From Nanosynbacter sp. (GTDB taxonomy: Bacteria; Patescibacteriota; Saccharimonadia; Saccharimonadales; Saccharimonadaceae), in contig JABZJV010000001.1 of assembly GCA_015257605.1 (NCBI GenBank), positions 1 to 48,256 on the forward strand: 48,256 bases of DNA, written 5' to 3'. How positions within the stretch are numbered: the stretch's first letter is position 1; each line of letters starts with the position of its first letter. The position numbers were made by a program, and so were the translations under genes. This document shows positions 1 to 7,175 of this stretch, in pieces. The notes under the pieces were generated by a model, which did not search any database, was not told the origin of the DNA, and saw only the letters and a list, made by a program, of their open reading frames with translations.

Positions 1-450
1 AAACTTTGGTGCGATTGTGTTACGGATAATTTGACTAGCTCGCGCATCGGTTAACAAACCTTCCATACCATTGCCGACCTCGATTCGCATTTTACGGTCA
101 TTCTTGGCAATAAGCAGTAATATGCCATTACTCTTTTTCTTGTCGCCGATACCCCATTGGCGGGCTACTTTGAGGCTATATTCCTCCAGACTATCATCAC
201 TGCCAAGCGTCGGAATCATCAACACGCCAATTTGGAATGATTTTTTCTGGCGCTCAGCATTAATCAGCTGCGCAATGCGGTCAATATCTTCATTTGCCAA
301 ACTTTCCGTCTGGTCAATTATAGGACGTTCAAGCGGCGGCGTATCCGGCACTTCTAGTTTAGCGAAAGCCGTATTACTAAACAGGCAGCCAAATAACACT
401 GCCAATGACAACAATCCAACTAAATTAATAACAGAGCTTCGCCAACGCAT
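1..450 (-). CDS. TPM-domain (YgcG-like) protein, 3' end outside window
   Basis: The minus strand from the ATG at 448-450 stays open for 150 codons to the window edge, so the C-terminus is missing. It starts with a signal peptide or membrane segment (about residues 8-30, ending TAFA). A TPM (YgcG/Psb32-type) fold follows, with QTESLANEDIDRIAQLINAE, then QIGVLMIPTLGSDDSLEEYS, the RQWGIGDKKKSNGILLL core and MRIEVGNGMEGLLTD. TPM proteins are usually extracytoplasmic and anchored by a later membrane segment; their biochemical role is poorly defined. The gene lies 8 nt downstream of lemA on the same strand, and LemA-TPM pairs are common in bacteria, which supports an operon. Confidence 0.85.
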   Translation of the reverse strand, partial: MRWRSSVINLVGLLSLAVLFGCLFSNTAFAKLEVPDTPPLERPIIDQTESLANEDIDRIAQLINAERQKKSFQIGVLMIPTLGSDDSLEEYSLKVARQWGIGDKKKSNGILLLIAKNDRKMRIEVGNGMEGLLTDARASQIIRNTIAPKF

Positions 451-458
451 ATCTAGTT

Positions 459-1064
459 TTATTGTTTGGTTGAATTTGCTGCGTTGAAATCAACCGACGG
501 AGCTTTATTAGCACCAGCGTCCGACTCAAAATACGGTCGCTCCTTGAAACCGAACATGCCCGCTAACAAATTTGTCGGGAAAGATTTAACCTTCGTGTTA
601 TATGATTTAGCAGCGTCATTAAAGTCATTGCGCGCCACAGTTATACGATTTTCTGTACCTTCTAACTGTGATTGCAAGTCTTTGAAGTTTTCCGTTGCTT
701 TGAGCTGCGGATAGTTTTCGGCAACCGCCAACAGCCGACTGAGCGACGAGCTAACCTCGCTTTGGGCCTGCTGGAACTTGGCTATGTCATCTGGATTATT
801 GGCGTCGACTTTGATTTGCGTGGCTTTAGCGCGCGCCTCGACTACCTTTGTTAGTGTCTCTTGCTCGAAATTAGCCGCGCCCTTGACGGTGTTCACGAGG
901 TTAGGAATTAAGTCGCTGCGCCGTTGATATTGCGACTCAACCTTGCTCCATGCCGTATTAACCGACTCGCGGCTAGCCACCATGCTATTATAAGATCCAG
1001 CGACTATCATTATTAGCAGCAACACCACGCCGCCGATGACTGCTGGGATTTTCCAATTTTTCAT
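459..1064 (-). CDS. lemA: LemA family protein
   Basis: This 201-aa protein has an N-terminal membrane anchor (about residues 7-27) and then the long helical LemA core. Typical blocks are YNSMVASRESVNTAWSKVE, the RRSDLIPNLVNTVKG motif and the AENYPQLKATENF segment, with LAGMFGFKERPYFE near the end. Length matches the family (about 180-200 aa). LemA is thought to have a short outside N-terminus and a cytoplasmic helical bundle; its function is not established. A strong AGGAGG ribosome binding site lies 5-6 nt before the ATG, so this gene is translated conventionally. It is the first gene of the LemA-TPM pair. Confidence 0.95.
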   Translation of the reverse strand: MKNWKIPAVIGGVVLLLIMIVAGSYNSMVASRESVNTAWSKVESQYQRRSDLIPNLVNTVKGAANFEQETLTKVVEARAKATQIKVDANNPDDIAKFQQAQSEVSSSLSRLLAVAENYPQLKATENFKDLQSQLEGTENRITVARNDFNDAAKSYNTKVKSFPTNLLAGMFGFKERPYFESDAGANKAPSVDFNAANSTKQ

Positions 1065-1141
1065 TCCAACCTCCTACTTATTGATACTTTTATTTTATAG
1101 GCTGCCAGCGAAAATCGCAACAAGGAGTTCATACCAGCTTA

Positions 1142-2227
1142 TCAAGGGTGCTGCCAAATCCGGACCCAGTCAACTTCCATCGGCCAGGTTTTTCCGGTAC
1201 CCAGAATAACGTCAATCGCTGTCTCGGAATCAAACAGTCCAAACGGATTACTAAGCGTCGGATTAGTGCCGTCGGCAGCTACCGGATTTTGCTGCGGATC
1301 ATTCGGCACCAAGAGGTTCCGCTTTTCTCCCCAATATTGCTTTAATACCAACACGCCGTCGATATACCATTCAACGCCGTTTGTATCCCATAAACAACCG
1401 TACGTATGCCAATCCGCTGAATGATAGTTCGGATTTCGATAATCGGCTTTTCGATTTTTAATCATTAAAGATTTATCAAACTGACCGCCATGATGAGCCC
1501 ATAGCGTACCCAGAAACTCATCTTTGCGCATAATCTCAACCATATCAAGCTCGACATACGGCCGCTGATTCAAACGATGCAAATGATTCGACTGCGCCCA
1601 AAACGCCGGCCAAGAAGAATTCTCCGGCGGCACATTGCGTACGCCGTCAGCATCGACGCGCATCCGCACTTCGTAATAACCGCACCCAAACGATTGCCCC
1701 TCGCCGGTATTTGGGTCGCGCGTCATGAAATTACGATTGTAGGTACTATGTGATGGTGCAATCCGCAGCACAGAATTATTCACAGATTATTCGCTTGGCT
1801 GAGTGTCGGGTTTGCCCCACTTGTGAACCCCAGCTGGATACCATTTGAAACCTGGCGCGCCGGTATTGCCAGTGTCAATCGTGCTAATTGAAGTAAAATC
1901 ATCCTCAAAAGCCAAGCGAGTAAAGCCATTATTAGCGGCGGCACCCGGAACAGCAGGCGCAGGCGGTGTAATCGGCGGAGTAACTGGCGGCGTTGACGGA
2001 TTGCTCGGCGCAGGTGAATTATCTGGCGTCATCGGCACGGGCACGCCATTTACCAGTTTAACGCAGCCAGCGTATTGATAACCGTCAATCGCTGCTGGAG
2101 TATAGGTAATTTCTTCGCCATCCTTCAGGCTAATAACTTCGCTTGAACCAATACTAGTAATAATTGCTGAAGCGGTGTTGTTGAAATAGCCTGACACGCC
2201 GACGCCCGCCACCACGAGCACCGCCAA
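1142..2227 (-). pseudogene. Glycoside hydrolase family 16 protein interrupted by in-frame TAA
   Basis: Two ORFs (2227-1787 and 1783-1142) lie in one frame, separated only by TAA at 1787-1789. Joined, they give a membrane segment, a Pro-rich linker (about residues 70-95) and a GH16 beta-glucanase/agarase-type domain. The domain shows WPAFWAQS and the catalytic signature VELDMVEIM, with Glu-Asp-Glu spaced as in GH16. The stop falls in the N-terminal part of the catalytic fold, so neither fragment should fold alone. There is no ATG: the first usable start is TTG at 2225-2227, which cuts the hydrophobic segment. The frame continues upstream to an ATT at 2270-2272 overlapping the end of grpE. Readthrough, a decayed gene or a base error are all possible. 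If active it would cleave beta-glucans at the cell surface. Confidence 0.8.
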
Positions 2228-2276
2228 TATACAGCAAAAAGATATAACGCAATTGAGACGCTTATGGGAAATTGTA

Positions 2277-2747
2277 TTATTGACGCGTAACTTTGACCAT
2301 CGCGTCGCGAATCACTACGCCGTCCAATGTATAGCCGGCACGCAGTTCCTCAGCAATCACTTCTTTGTCGCCTTCTGCTGATTCGTCGAATTGGATGGCT
2401 TGGTGCAATTCAGGATTAAACAGCGTACCAGGTTTAGCGTTAATTTTCTCGAGGCCGATTTCTTTGAGTTGCTTATCGAGCTGTTTATTCAGGCCCGCCA
2501 CACCCTTAGCCCAGGCGTTATCCTGTAATTCCTCTGGCACATTGGCAACCGCCCGCTCAATCGTATCGATCACTGGCAATAGTTTCATCACCGACTTCGC
2601 CTGGCCCATTTGGTGTGCCGATTGTTTCTCTGTCTCGACGCGCTTGCGATAGTTCTCGAAATCCGCCCGCGTCCGCTGCAAGTCCAGCGTCAACTCGCCC
2701 AATTGCTGCTCTAAGTCTTCAGTTTTGTTAGTCTTATTCTTTGTCAT
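2277..2747 (-). CDS. grpE: GrpE nucleotide exchange factor for DnaK
   Basis: GrpE releases ADP from DnaK during the chaperone cycle in the cytoplasm. The 156-aa product has an N-terminal charged coiled coil (about residues 8-60) with the family core DFENYRKRVETEK. This is followed by the four-helix and beta-wing part with LLPVIDTIERAV, LFNPELHQAI and GYTLDGVVIRDAMVKVTR. Length is slightly short but complete. A GGAGGAAAAA ribosome binding site precedes the ATG at 2747. It follows hrcA by 9 nt, giving the usual hrcA-grpE order, so it should share the CIRCE-controlled promoter. dnaK and dnaJ are not in this window. Confidence 0.96.
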   Translation of the reverse strand: MTKNKTNKTEDLEQQLGELTLDLQRTRADFENYRKRVETEKQSAHQMGQAKSVMKLLPVIDTIERAVANVPEELQDNAWAKGVAGLNKQLDKQLKEIGLEKINAKPGTLFNPELHQAIQFDESAEGDKEVIAEELRAGYTLDGVVIRDAMVKVTRQ

Positions 2748-2756
2748 TTTTTCCTC

Positions 2757-3467
2757 CTACAACATTCCCTCTAGCATAGCGCCGGTTCGCCGCACCAGCT
2801 CCATCGTTCGGCGATAATTTTGCCGCGTCGGGCCGATCACACCGATATAGCTATCATCGCTAAACTGCGAGCGGAATTTACTGATGATCAGCGTGGCGCC
2901 AGAGCTTTTACCAATCGGATTTTCACTGCCGATAAACACATTCAGCGGCTGGTTCGGCGCTGCTTCACGTAGCCACGGCTCGATATTATCAATCAACCTG
3001 GCAATCGCTTGCACGTGGTCGCCCTCGACAAATTCCGGCTGGCTAAACAGCTGCGTCATGCCGTTCATATACAAGTGCGTGCCAAACGACGCAAAGCCGA
3101 AATTACCCGTCAGCTCCACCAGACTATCAACGGCGCTGCGAATTGCCCGGTCAGACTTATCAACGTGCGAGTTAACATGCGCTTCGATCGCTCTCGCACT
3201 GCGATCGATGCCGCTCGGCAGCTCCGTCATCTGAGCATTGGTGATGCCATTGACATAAAAGCGATAGCCTTTGTCGGTAGGAATCCGGCCGGCGCTGGTA
3301 TGCGGCGCCTCGATAAAGCCCATTTCCTCCAGCTTCGCCATCTCGCTGCGAATCGTGGCGCTACTCACGCCAAACAATTTGGCTAGCGTCACGCTGCCAA
3401 CTGGCGCCGCAATCTCGGCATACTGCTCAATGATGGCAGCTAAAATCGCCTGTTGACGTTCGGTCAT
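2757..3467 (-). CDS. hrcA: Heat-inducible transcription repressor HrcA (short form)
   Basis: HrcA represses chaperone genes by binding CIRCE. From the ATG at 3465-3467 the protein is 236 aa. It has an N-terminal winged helix (residues 1-70: VGSVTLAKLFGVSSATIRSE, then the diagnostic HTSAGRIPTDKGYRFYV) and a shorter effector part ending in IGVIGPTRQNYRRTMELV. Bacillus HrcA is about 340 aa, so part of the inserted middle domain is missing here. An upstream in-frame GTG at 3492-3494 is rejected as start because the -10 box at 3474-3479 lies downstream of it. With the ATG at 3467, transcription would begin on the A of ATG, giving a leaderless mRNA. It is autoregulated through the CIRCE at 3488-3514. 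Confidence 0.94.
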   Translation of the reverse strand: MTERQQAILAAIIEQYAEIAAPVGSVTLAKLFGVSSATIRSEMAKLEEMGFIEAPHTSAGRIPTDKGYRFYVNGITNAQMTELPSGIDRSARAIEAHVNSHVDKSDRAIRSAVDSLVELTGNFGFASFGTHLYMNGMTQLFSQPEFVEGDHVQAIARLIDNIEPWLREAAPNQPLNVFIGSENPIGKSSGATLIISKFRSQFSDDSYIGVIGPTRQNYRRTMELVRRTGAMLEGML

Positions 3468-3473
3468 ACTCCT

Positions 3474-3502
3474 ATTATATCGCACATTTAGCACTCTTGC
3501 AA
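3474..3502 (-). promoter_or_regulatory. hrcA-grpE promoter
   Basis: On the minus strand a -35 TTGCAA (3497-3502) and a perfect -10 TATAAT (3474-3479) are separated by 17 nt. The CIRCE arms flank and overlap the -35, the spacer lies partly inside CIRCE, and the -10 ends 6 nt before the hrcA ATG. The expected start point is the A of the ATG. Confidence 0.85.
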
Positions 3503-3514
3503 GGCGAGTGCTAA
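3488..3514. promoter_or_regulatory. CIRCE operator
   Basis: This is a perfect consensus CIRCE: TTAGCACTC, 9 nt, GAGTGCTAA. It is the HrcA binding site. It overlaps the -35 box of the hrcA promoter and also the stop codon (3511-3513) of the upstream guanylate kinase gene, so HrcA bound here could also act as a roadblock to readthrough from gmk. Confidence 0.97.
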
Positions 3515-4224
3515 CCAGCCGCTTTCAATTGCTCTAGCAAATCACGCGCTGCCAACCTGGCCTCATCATCCTTGCGATTATAAACGTCCGGTTTCGAGGC
3601 AATTTCGCGAACAATACGCGCAGTTTCGTCGATGTCATCGTTTATAACAAAATGATAATATGGCACTTCAAGCGCATGAGTAATTTCACGAATTGCACTA
3701 TTGTAGCGTTTCGGCCATTCGCGATCAAATTCCTCTTGCGAAGCGTAACGTACACTGAGACGACGACGCCATTCTTGATAATTTGGCGGCAACAAAAATA
3801 TCGCTACCACGCCTGGCGACAGCTTTTTATATTCATCGACACCTTGCACATCAATATCAGTAACCGCAATTTTACCAGCATCATGAATATCCTGAATCTG
3901 CTTGACGCCAGTACCATAAACTGTACCGTGCACAAATTTCGCCTCGACAAAAGCATGACTTTCCAACAATCTAGCGGCAGTCGCTTCATCAATATAGTTA
4001 TAATCAATGCCTTCACGCTCCCATACACCTTTATTTTGACGCGGCTGGCGAGTCGTATACGACACAATATCAGCAAACTCCGACGACTGCATTAATCGCT
4101 GCTTGGTCGTGTCCTTGCCTGCACCCGATATACCGACGAGCAACACAATTTTAGTTTGAATAATGAGCTGGCGAACCGCTTCGCTCGGCTGATATTCTCT
4201 GATAAGCTTTTCGATCTTTGACAT
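3511..4224 (-). CDS. gmk: Guanylate kinase (GMP kinase)
   Basis: The enzyme phosphorylates GMP/dGMP with ATP in nucleotide metabolism. The 237-aa protein has a P-loop GISGAGKDT at residues 31-39, the GMP-binding block VSYTTRQPR followed by REGIDYNYID, then FVEAKFVHGTVYGTG and a TDIDVQGV motif, and a Lid-like RRRLSVR segment. The P-loop has Asp where most guanylate kinases have Ser (GxSGxGKST). The first 25 residues form an extra N-terminal helix. The gene sits downstream of the nucleotidase and ends inside the CIRCE operator. It could be a guanylate-kinase-like kinase with altered specificity, but gmk is the most economical call. Confidence 0.82.
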   Translation of the reverse strand: MSKIEKLIREYQPSEAVRQLIIQTKIVLLVGISGAGKDTTKQRLMQSSEFADIVSYTTRQPRQNKGVWEREGIDYNYIDEATAARLLESHAFVEAKFVHGTVYGTGVKQIQDIHDAGKIAVTDIDVQGVDEYKKLSPGVVAIFLLPPNYQEWRRRLSVRYASQEEFDREWPKRYNSAIREITHALEVPYYHFVINDDIDETARIVREIASKPDVYNRKDDEARLAARDLLEQLKAAG

Positions 4225-4233
4225 AATATCTGC

Positions 4234-4701
4234 TTATAATAACTCATCCAGCACCGATTGCCAATCGGGAAACTGCGGACTGCCGAAGTGAATATGCCGG
4301 CCAGCAAACTCAGCAGCGCCTTTAGTTGTCCGGTCATCAATCAAAATATCACCGCGACTCAGCTGCTTGACCGACGAAAATACCACTTTGCGAAAGAAAA
4401 TATTTTCTTGGCCATCACCACCAAAATACTTCTTTACCCACGCCAATTTATCGCCTAGCGCTGTCGGATTCTCCCATGGCGATGACGACAGGATATACAA
4501 ATCATACTTTTCTTTCAGCTTGTCGACCACTTCAATTGCCCCCGGCATCGGATCCATCAGCGCAAAAACGCCCGGGATATTATCATACTCGCCCGCAAAC
4601 TTCTCGAGCAGCTCCGGCGGAATCTTCGTCAAAGCCGACTCAAAATCAACCAGCACGCCGTCCATATCGATATAGACAATCGGCTTCTTATTTTCGCACA
4701 T
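4234..4701 (-). CDS. 5'(3')-deoxyribonucleotidase-like HAD phosphatase
   Basis: This 155-aa HAD-fold protein carries motif I YIDMDGVLVDF with the two aspartates at residues 12 and 14, motif II YILSSSPWENP, and motif IV ILIDDRTTKGAAEF. That set matches the NT5C/5'-deoxyribonucleotidase group, which removes phosphate from (d)NMPs. An ATG at 4699-4701 preceded by AGGGGTAAAG is the best start; the longer upstream frame only overlaps the previous gene. The 14-nt overlap with the ParB-like gene and the closeness to gmk suggest one transcription unit handling nucleotides. Confidence 0.8.
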   Translation of the reverse strand: MCENKKPIVYIDMDGVLVDFESALTKIPPELLEKFAGEYDNIPGVFALMDPMPGAIEVVDKLKEKYDLYILSSSPWENPTALGDKLAWVKKYFGGDGQENIFFRKVVFSSVKQLSRGDILIDDRTTKGAAEFAGRHIHFGSPQFPDWQSVLDELL

Positions 4702-5296
4702 CTTTACCCCTACCAGTGAAGGATGAAAAATCACGATACACAGTACTTCCATCACCAGGTGCACTACCTTTATTTCGGTGAACAAAGCCCTGTTTACGAG
4801 CAATTTTCAAGTCGCCAAGTGTAGGGAATGTTGTCACTTCATTCCATTCGTTTGGCAAGCGACGTTTCGTGACAGCAAAGTCGCTGTCAACACCTCTAAT
4901 AACTACAGCTCTAATTATTTTTATGCCCATACGCCTCGCCAATGTTGTTCGATGCATACCGTCAACAAGCAGTAATCCTTCATGATCATCTTCCTCAATA
5001 ATAGGCGGGAGCATGACTCCGCCCTCCCCATTTTCTTCATCGATAATATCAATTCCACCAGTTCCCATGCACAGTGTATCTTCACCGTACGGCAAAACAA
5101 GCTCTCTTAAACCCTCTTGCTTGCGTACACCAGCGTCAATAACATACCGCTGCGTCGGCTGAAAATCACCTATGCAGACACCCTCAATTGAGATATCACT
5201 ACCAGCGTACGGTCGCACATCTTTATCGGCTAATGTCGGTGTCTGATACAGATTATCAATTAACCACCCTTGAGACTTAAATCCCTCTACTCGCAC
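4688..5296 (-). CDS. ParB/sulfiredoxin-like fold protein of unknown function
   Basis: I do not recognise a characterised family. The 202-aa protein contains LLLVDGMHRTTLARRMGIK (DGMHR at residues 112-116), resembling the DGxHR loop of ParB/sulfiredoxin-like domains, where it binds a nucleotide. A short RRLPNEWNEV segment typical of stand-alone ParB-like enzymes follows. It starts at GTG 5294-5296, sharing one base with the lepA C-half stop (TAGTG), with AAGGAG 6 nt upstream, so translation is coupled to lepA-C. The HAD nucleotidase follows with an overlap. A nucleotide-dependent enzyme is possible, but that is inference. Confidence 0.6.
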   Translation of the reverse strand: MRVEGFKSQGWLIDNLYQTPTLADKDVRPYAGSDISIEGVCIGDFQPTQRYVIDAGVRKQEGLRELVLPYGEDTLCMGTGGIDIIDEENGEGGVMLPPIIEEDDHEGLLLVDGMHRTTLARRMGIKIIRAVVIRGVDSDFAVTKRRLPNEWNEVTTFPTLGDLKIARKQGFVHRNKGSAPGDGSTVYRDFSSFTGRGKDVRK

Positions 5297-6255
5297 TAAT
5301 CTCTCCTTAGCATTATTGTAAATGCCTCGCTCGGAATGTCAACCTTGCCGAAGCGTTTCATGCGTTTTTTGCCGCGGGCTTGCTTGGCGAGGAGCTTCTT
5401 CTTGCGGCTGACGTCGCCGCCGTACAGATAGCCAGTGACGTCTTTACGGTAGGCACCGATGTTTTCTCGGGCGATAAACCTACCGCCAATCGCCGCCTGC
5501 AACGCCACTTCAAAGCTCTGGCGCGGCACCACCTCTTTGAGCTTTTTGACGATTTCGCGACCCAAGCCTGGCGCCTCAGAGCGGTGACACATCACACTCA
5601 GCGCATCGACCATTTCGCCCGCTACATAAAAATCCACTCGCACCAAATCTTCCGGCTGATAACCCGCTAGCTCATAATTAAACGAGCCGTAGCCACTGGT
5701 TACCGACTTCAGTTGATCATAAAAATCCGTCAACAGATTTGCCAGCGGTGCCGTAAAGGAAATGAGGGCGCGCTCATCGATGTAACTGAGATTTTTCTGC
5801 CGGCCGCGCTTGGCGACAATCAGCTGAATCACCGCACCGATATAATCTTGCGGCACCACAATTTCGCCGTCAATCCACGGCTCGCGAATTTCTTTGATCT
5901 GCGCTGGGTCAGGTAGTTCGCTGGCCGATTTGATATCCAACTCCTCACCGTTGGTCAAACTAACTTGATAATCCGTACTCGGATTGGTGACGATGAGATC
6001 CAGATTATACTCGCGCTCCAGCCGCTCGCGAATGATGTCCATGTGGAGCAAGCCGAGGAAACCAATCCGCACACCATAGCCCAACACCGGCGAATTCTCC
6101 GGCTCAAACTGCAGCGCCGAATCGCTCAGACTCAGCTTCTCGATTGCCTCTTTCAGGTCATTATAATCCTCGTTAGATACCGGAAAGAACCCCGCATAGA
6201 CGAAGGGCTTGACTTCTTTGTAGCCAGGGAGAGGCTGGATGGTGATATGAGACAT
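5296..6255 (-). CDS. lepA: Elongation factor 4 (LepA), C-terminal half (domains III, V, CTD)
   Basis: The 319-aa ORF begins, after a 7-residue leader, at PLPGYKEVKPFVYAG, the start of LepA domain III. It continues through GFLGLLHMDIIRERLEREYN, the domain V region SYIDERALISFTAPLANLL and the LepA-specific C-terminal domain ending with KLLAKQARGKKRMKRFGKV. No GTPase domain precedes it. That half is encoded at 12601-13674 on the same strand, 6.3 kb away, and the two pieces together cover the whole family with no loss. The second Met (6253-6255) is preferred: the first lies inside a TATAAT at 6269-6274 that looks like a -10 box. EF4 back-translocates ribosomes; whether the two pieces assemble is untested. 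Confidence 0.9.
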   Translation of the reverse strand: MSHITIQPLPGYKEVKPFVYAGFFPVSNEDYNDLKEAIEKLSLSDSALQFEPENSPVLGYGVRIGFLGLLHMDIIRERLEREYNLDLIVTNPSTDYQVSLTNGEELDIKSASELPDPAQIKEIREPWIDGEIVVPQDYIGAVIQLIVAKRGRQKNLSYIDERALISFTAPLANLLTDFYDQLKSVTSGYGSFNYELAGYQPEDLVRVDFYVAGEMVDALSVMCHRSEAPGLGREIVKKLKEVVPRQSFEVALQAAIGGRFIARENIGAYRKDVTGYLYGGDVSRKKKLLAKQARGKKRMKRFGKVDIPSEAFTIMLRRD

Positions 6256-6268
6256 ATTAGTAAAGTGC

Positions 6269-6297
6269 ATTATAACATTTTTGTCCGAAGACGTCGA
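6269..6297 (-). promoter_or_regulatory. Putative promoter of the lepA C-half
   Basis: TATAAT at 6269-6274 lies 17 nt from TCGACG (6292-6297, 4 of 6 matches to TTGACA). The -10 ends 13 nt before the preferred ATG, giving a leader of about 7 nt with no Shine-Dalgarno sequence. It would give the detached lepA half its own transcript. Confidence 0.5.
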
Positions 6298-6325
6298 TTA
6301 AGCAACGTATTTTACAAAAACCACG

Positions 6326-7012
6326 CTAATTGATATACCGCTCAATACGCTCAGCCCGCAGCATTAGCACCTCAGTCAAACCTTGCAAATATGCTGTATA
6401 CTGCTCAACAGTCTGAGGTAGCGGTGACGATTGAAAATCATCAAAATCTGTTAGTATTTTAACTTGGTATTTATCATCAACAAAATCTTGCAACAAGAAA
6501 AAATCGACATAGTCCTGAAAATCACCAAACCACTCAAAAAAGTCACGATAACGATCAAAAACATTAGCGAGCGGGCTGTCCTTGCCTTGATACCAGCGGG
6601 CAATACATTCTAAAGTCAGGTCAAACCGATCACCAATTTTGCGGTGCCAACCTCTCGCACGATTGATGGTCTGCGTTCCGCCGCGTAGTTCGCTGGGGAA
6701 AATAATCTCTGAGCCAATGCGCCAATCAACATTATCTATTGCCATCAAAACATCTCGTGGTGTTTGCTCAACAATCAACTTATTACGTTTCCAAGTTTCA
6801 AAAGTAGCCACCATATTATCGCTCGAAACAGGAATCTGACACCGACCATCACTGGCTATCAAGTACGCCCCCTGATCCAACATTATCAGCTGACAACCAT
6901 CAGGCAGCGGCTTAGTCCACAATTCAGCATGATAACGCTTTAATGTCGAACTGTGCTGATCTGGATCTTTATTGTTAGCGTCTTGACGACAATCAAACCA
7001 AACATCAATCAT
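6326..7012 (-). CDS. DUF6994-like protein
   Basis: From the ATG at 7010-7012, with GGAG 8 nt upstream, the protein is 228 aa. It begins MIDVWFDCRQDANNKDPDQ, then RRYHAELWTKPLPDG-like and YLIASDGRCQIPVSSDN segments. The core NRARGWHRKIGDRFDLTLEC is followed by RYRDFFEWFGDFQDYVDFFL. I recognise this pattern as the uncharacterised DUF6994 family; no catalytic function is known. Residues upstream of the chosen start read into the end of the neighbouring gene and look non-coding. It is the last gene of the block that separates the two lepA halves. Confidence 0.65.
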   Translation of the reverse strand: MIDVWFDCRQDANNKDPDQHSSTLKRYHAELWTKPLPDGCQLIMLDQGAYLIASDGRCQIPVSSDNMVATFETWKRNKLIVEQTPRDVLMAIDNVDWRIGSEIIFPSELRGGTQTINRARGWHRKIGDRFDLTLECIARWYQGKDSPLANVFDRYRDFFEWFGDFQDYVDFFLLQDFVDDKYQVKILTDFDDFQSSPLPQTVEQYTAYLQGLTEVLMLRAERIERYIN

Positions 7013-7175
7013 TAGTGTCGCTCCTTTCTTGGTACTAATTTGCATATCGCATACAATATACAAATTAAAATACTCAATCCGCCGCAATAACGTCCCCAAC
7101 AGACCGCCGCTTGGAATAAGCCTGCCGCTCTCGCCATAACCGATACACAGCAAAATTGTTACTGCGAGAAAATAA

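Noticed and set aside
71..487. Plus-strand ORF of 138 codons at the left edge
   Set aside because: It is a shadow of the minus-strand TPM gene, which has a signal peptide and recognisable domain.
3468..3494. Longer HrcA start at GTG 3494
   Set aside because: The extra residues would be encoded by the CIRCE and -10 box of its own promoter, upstream of the predicted transcript start.
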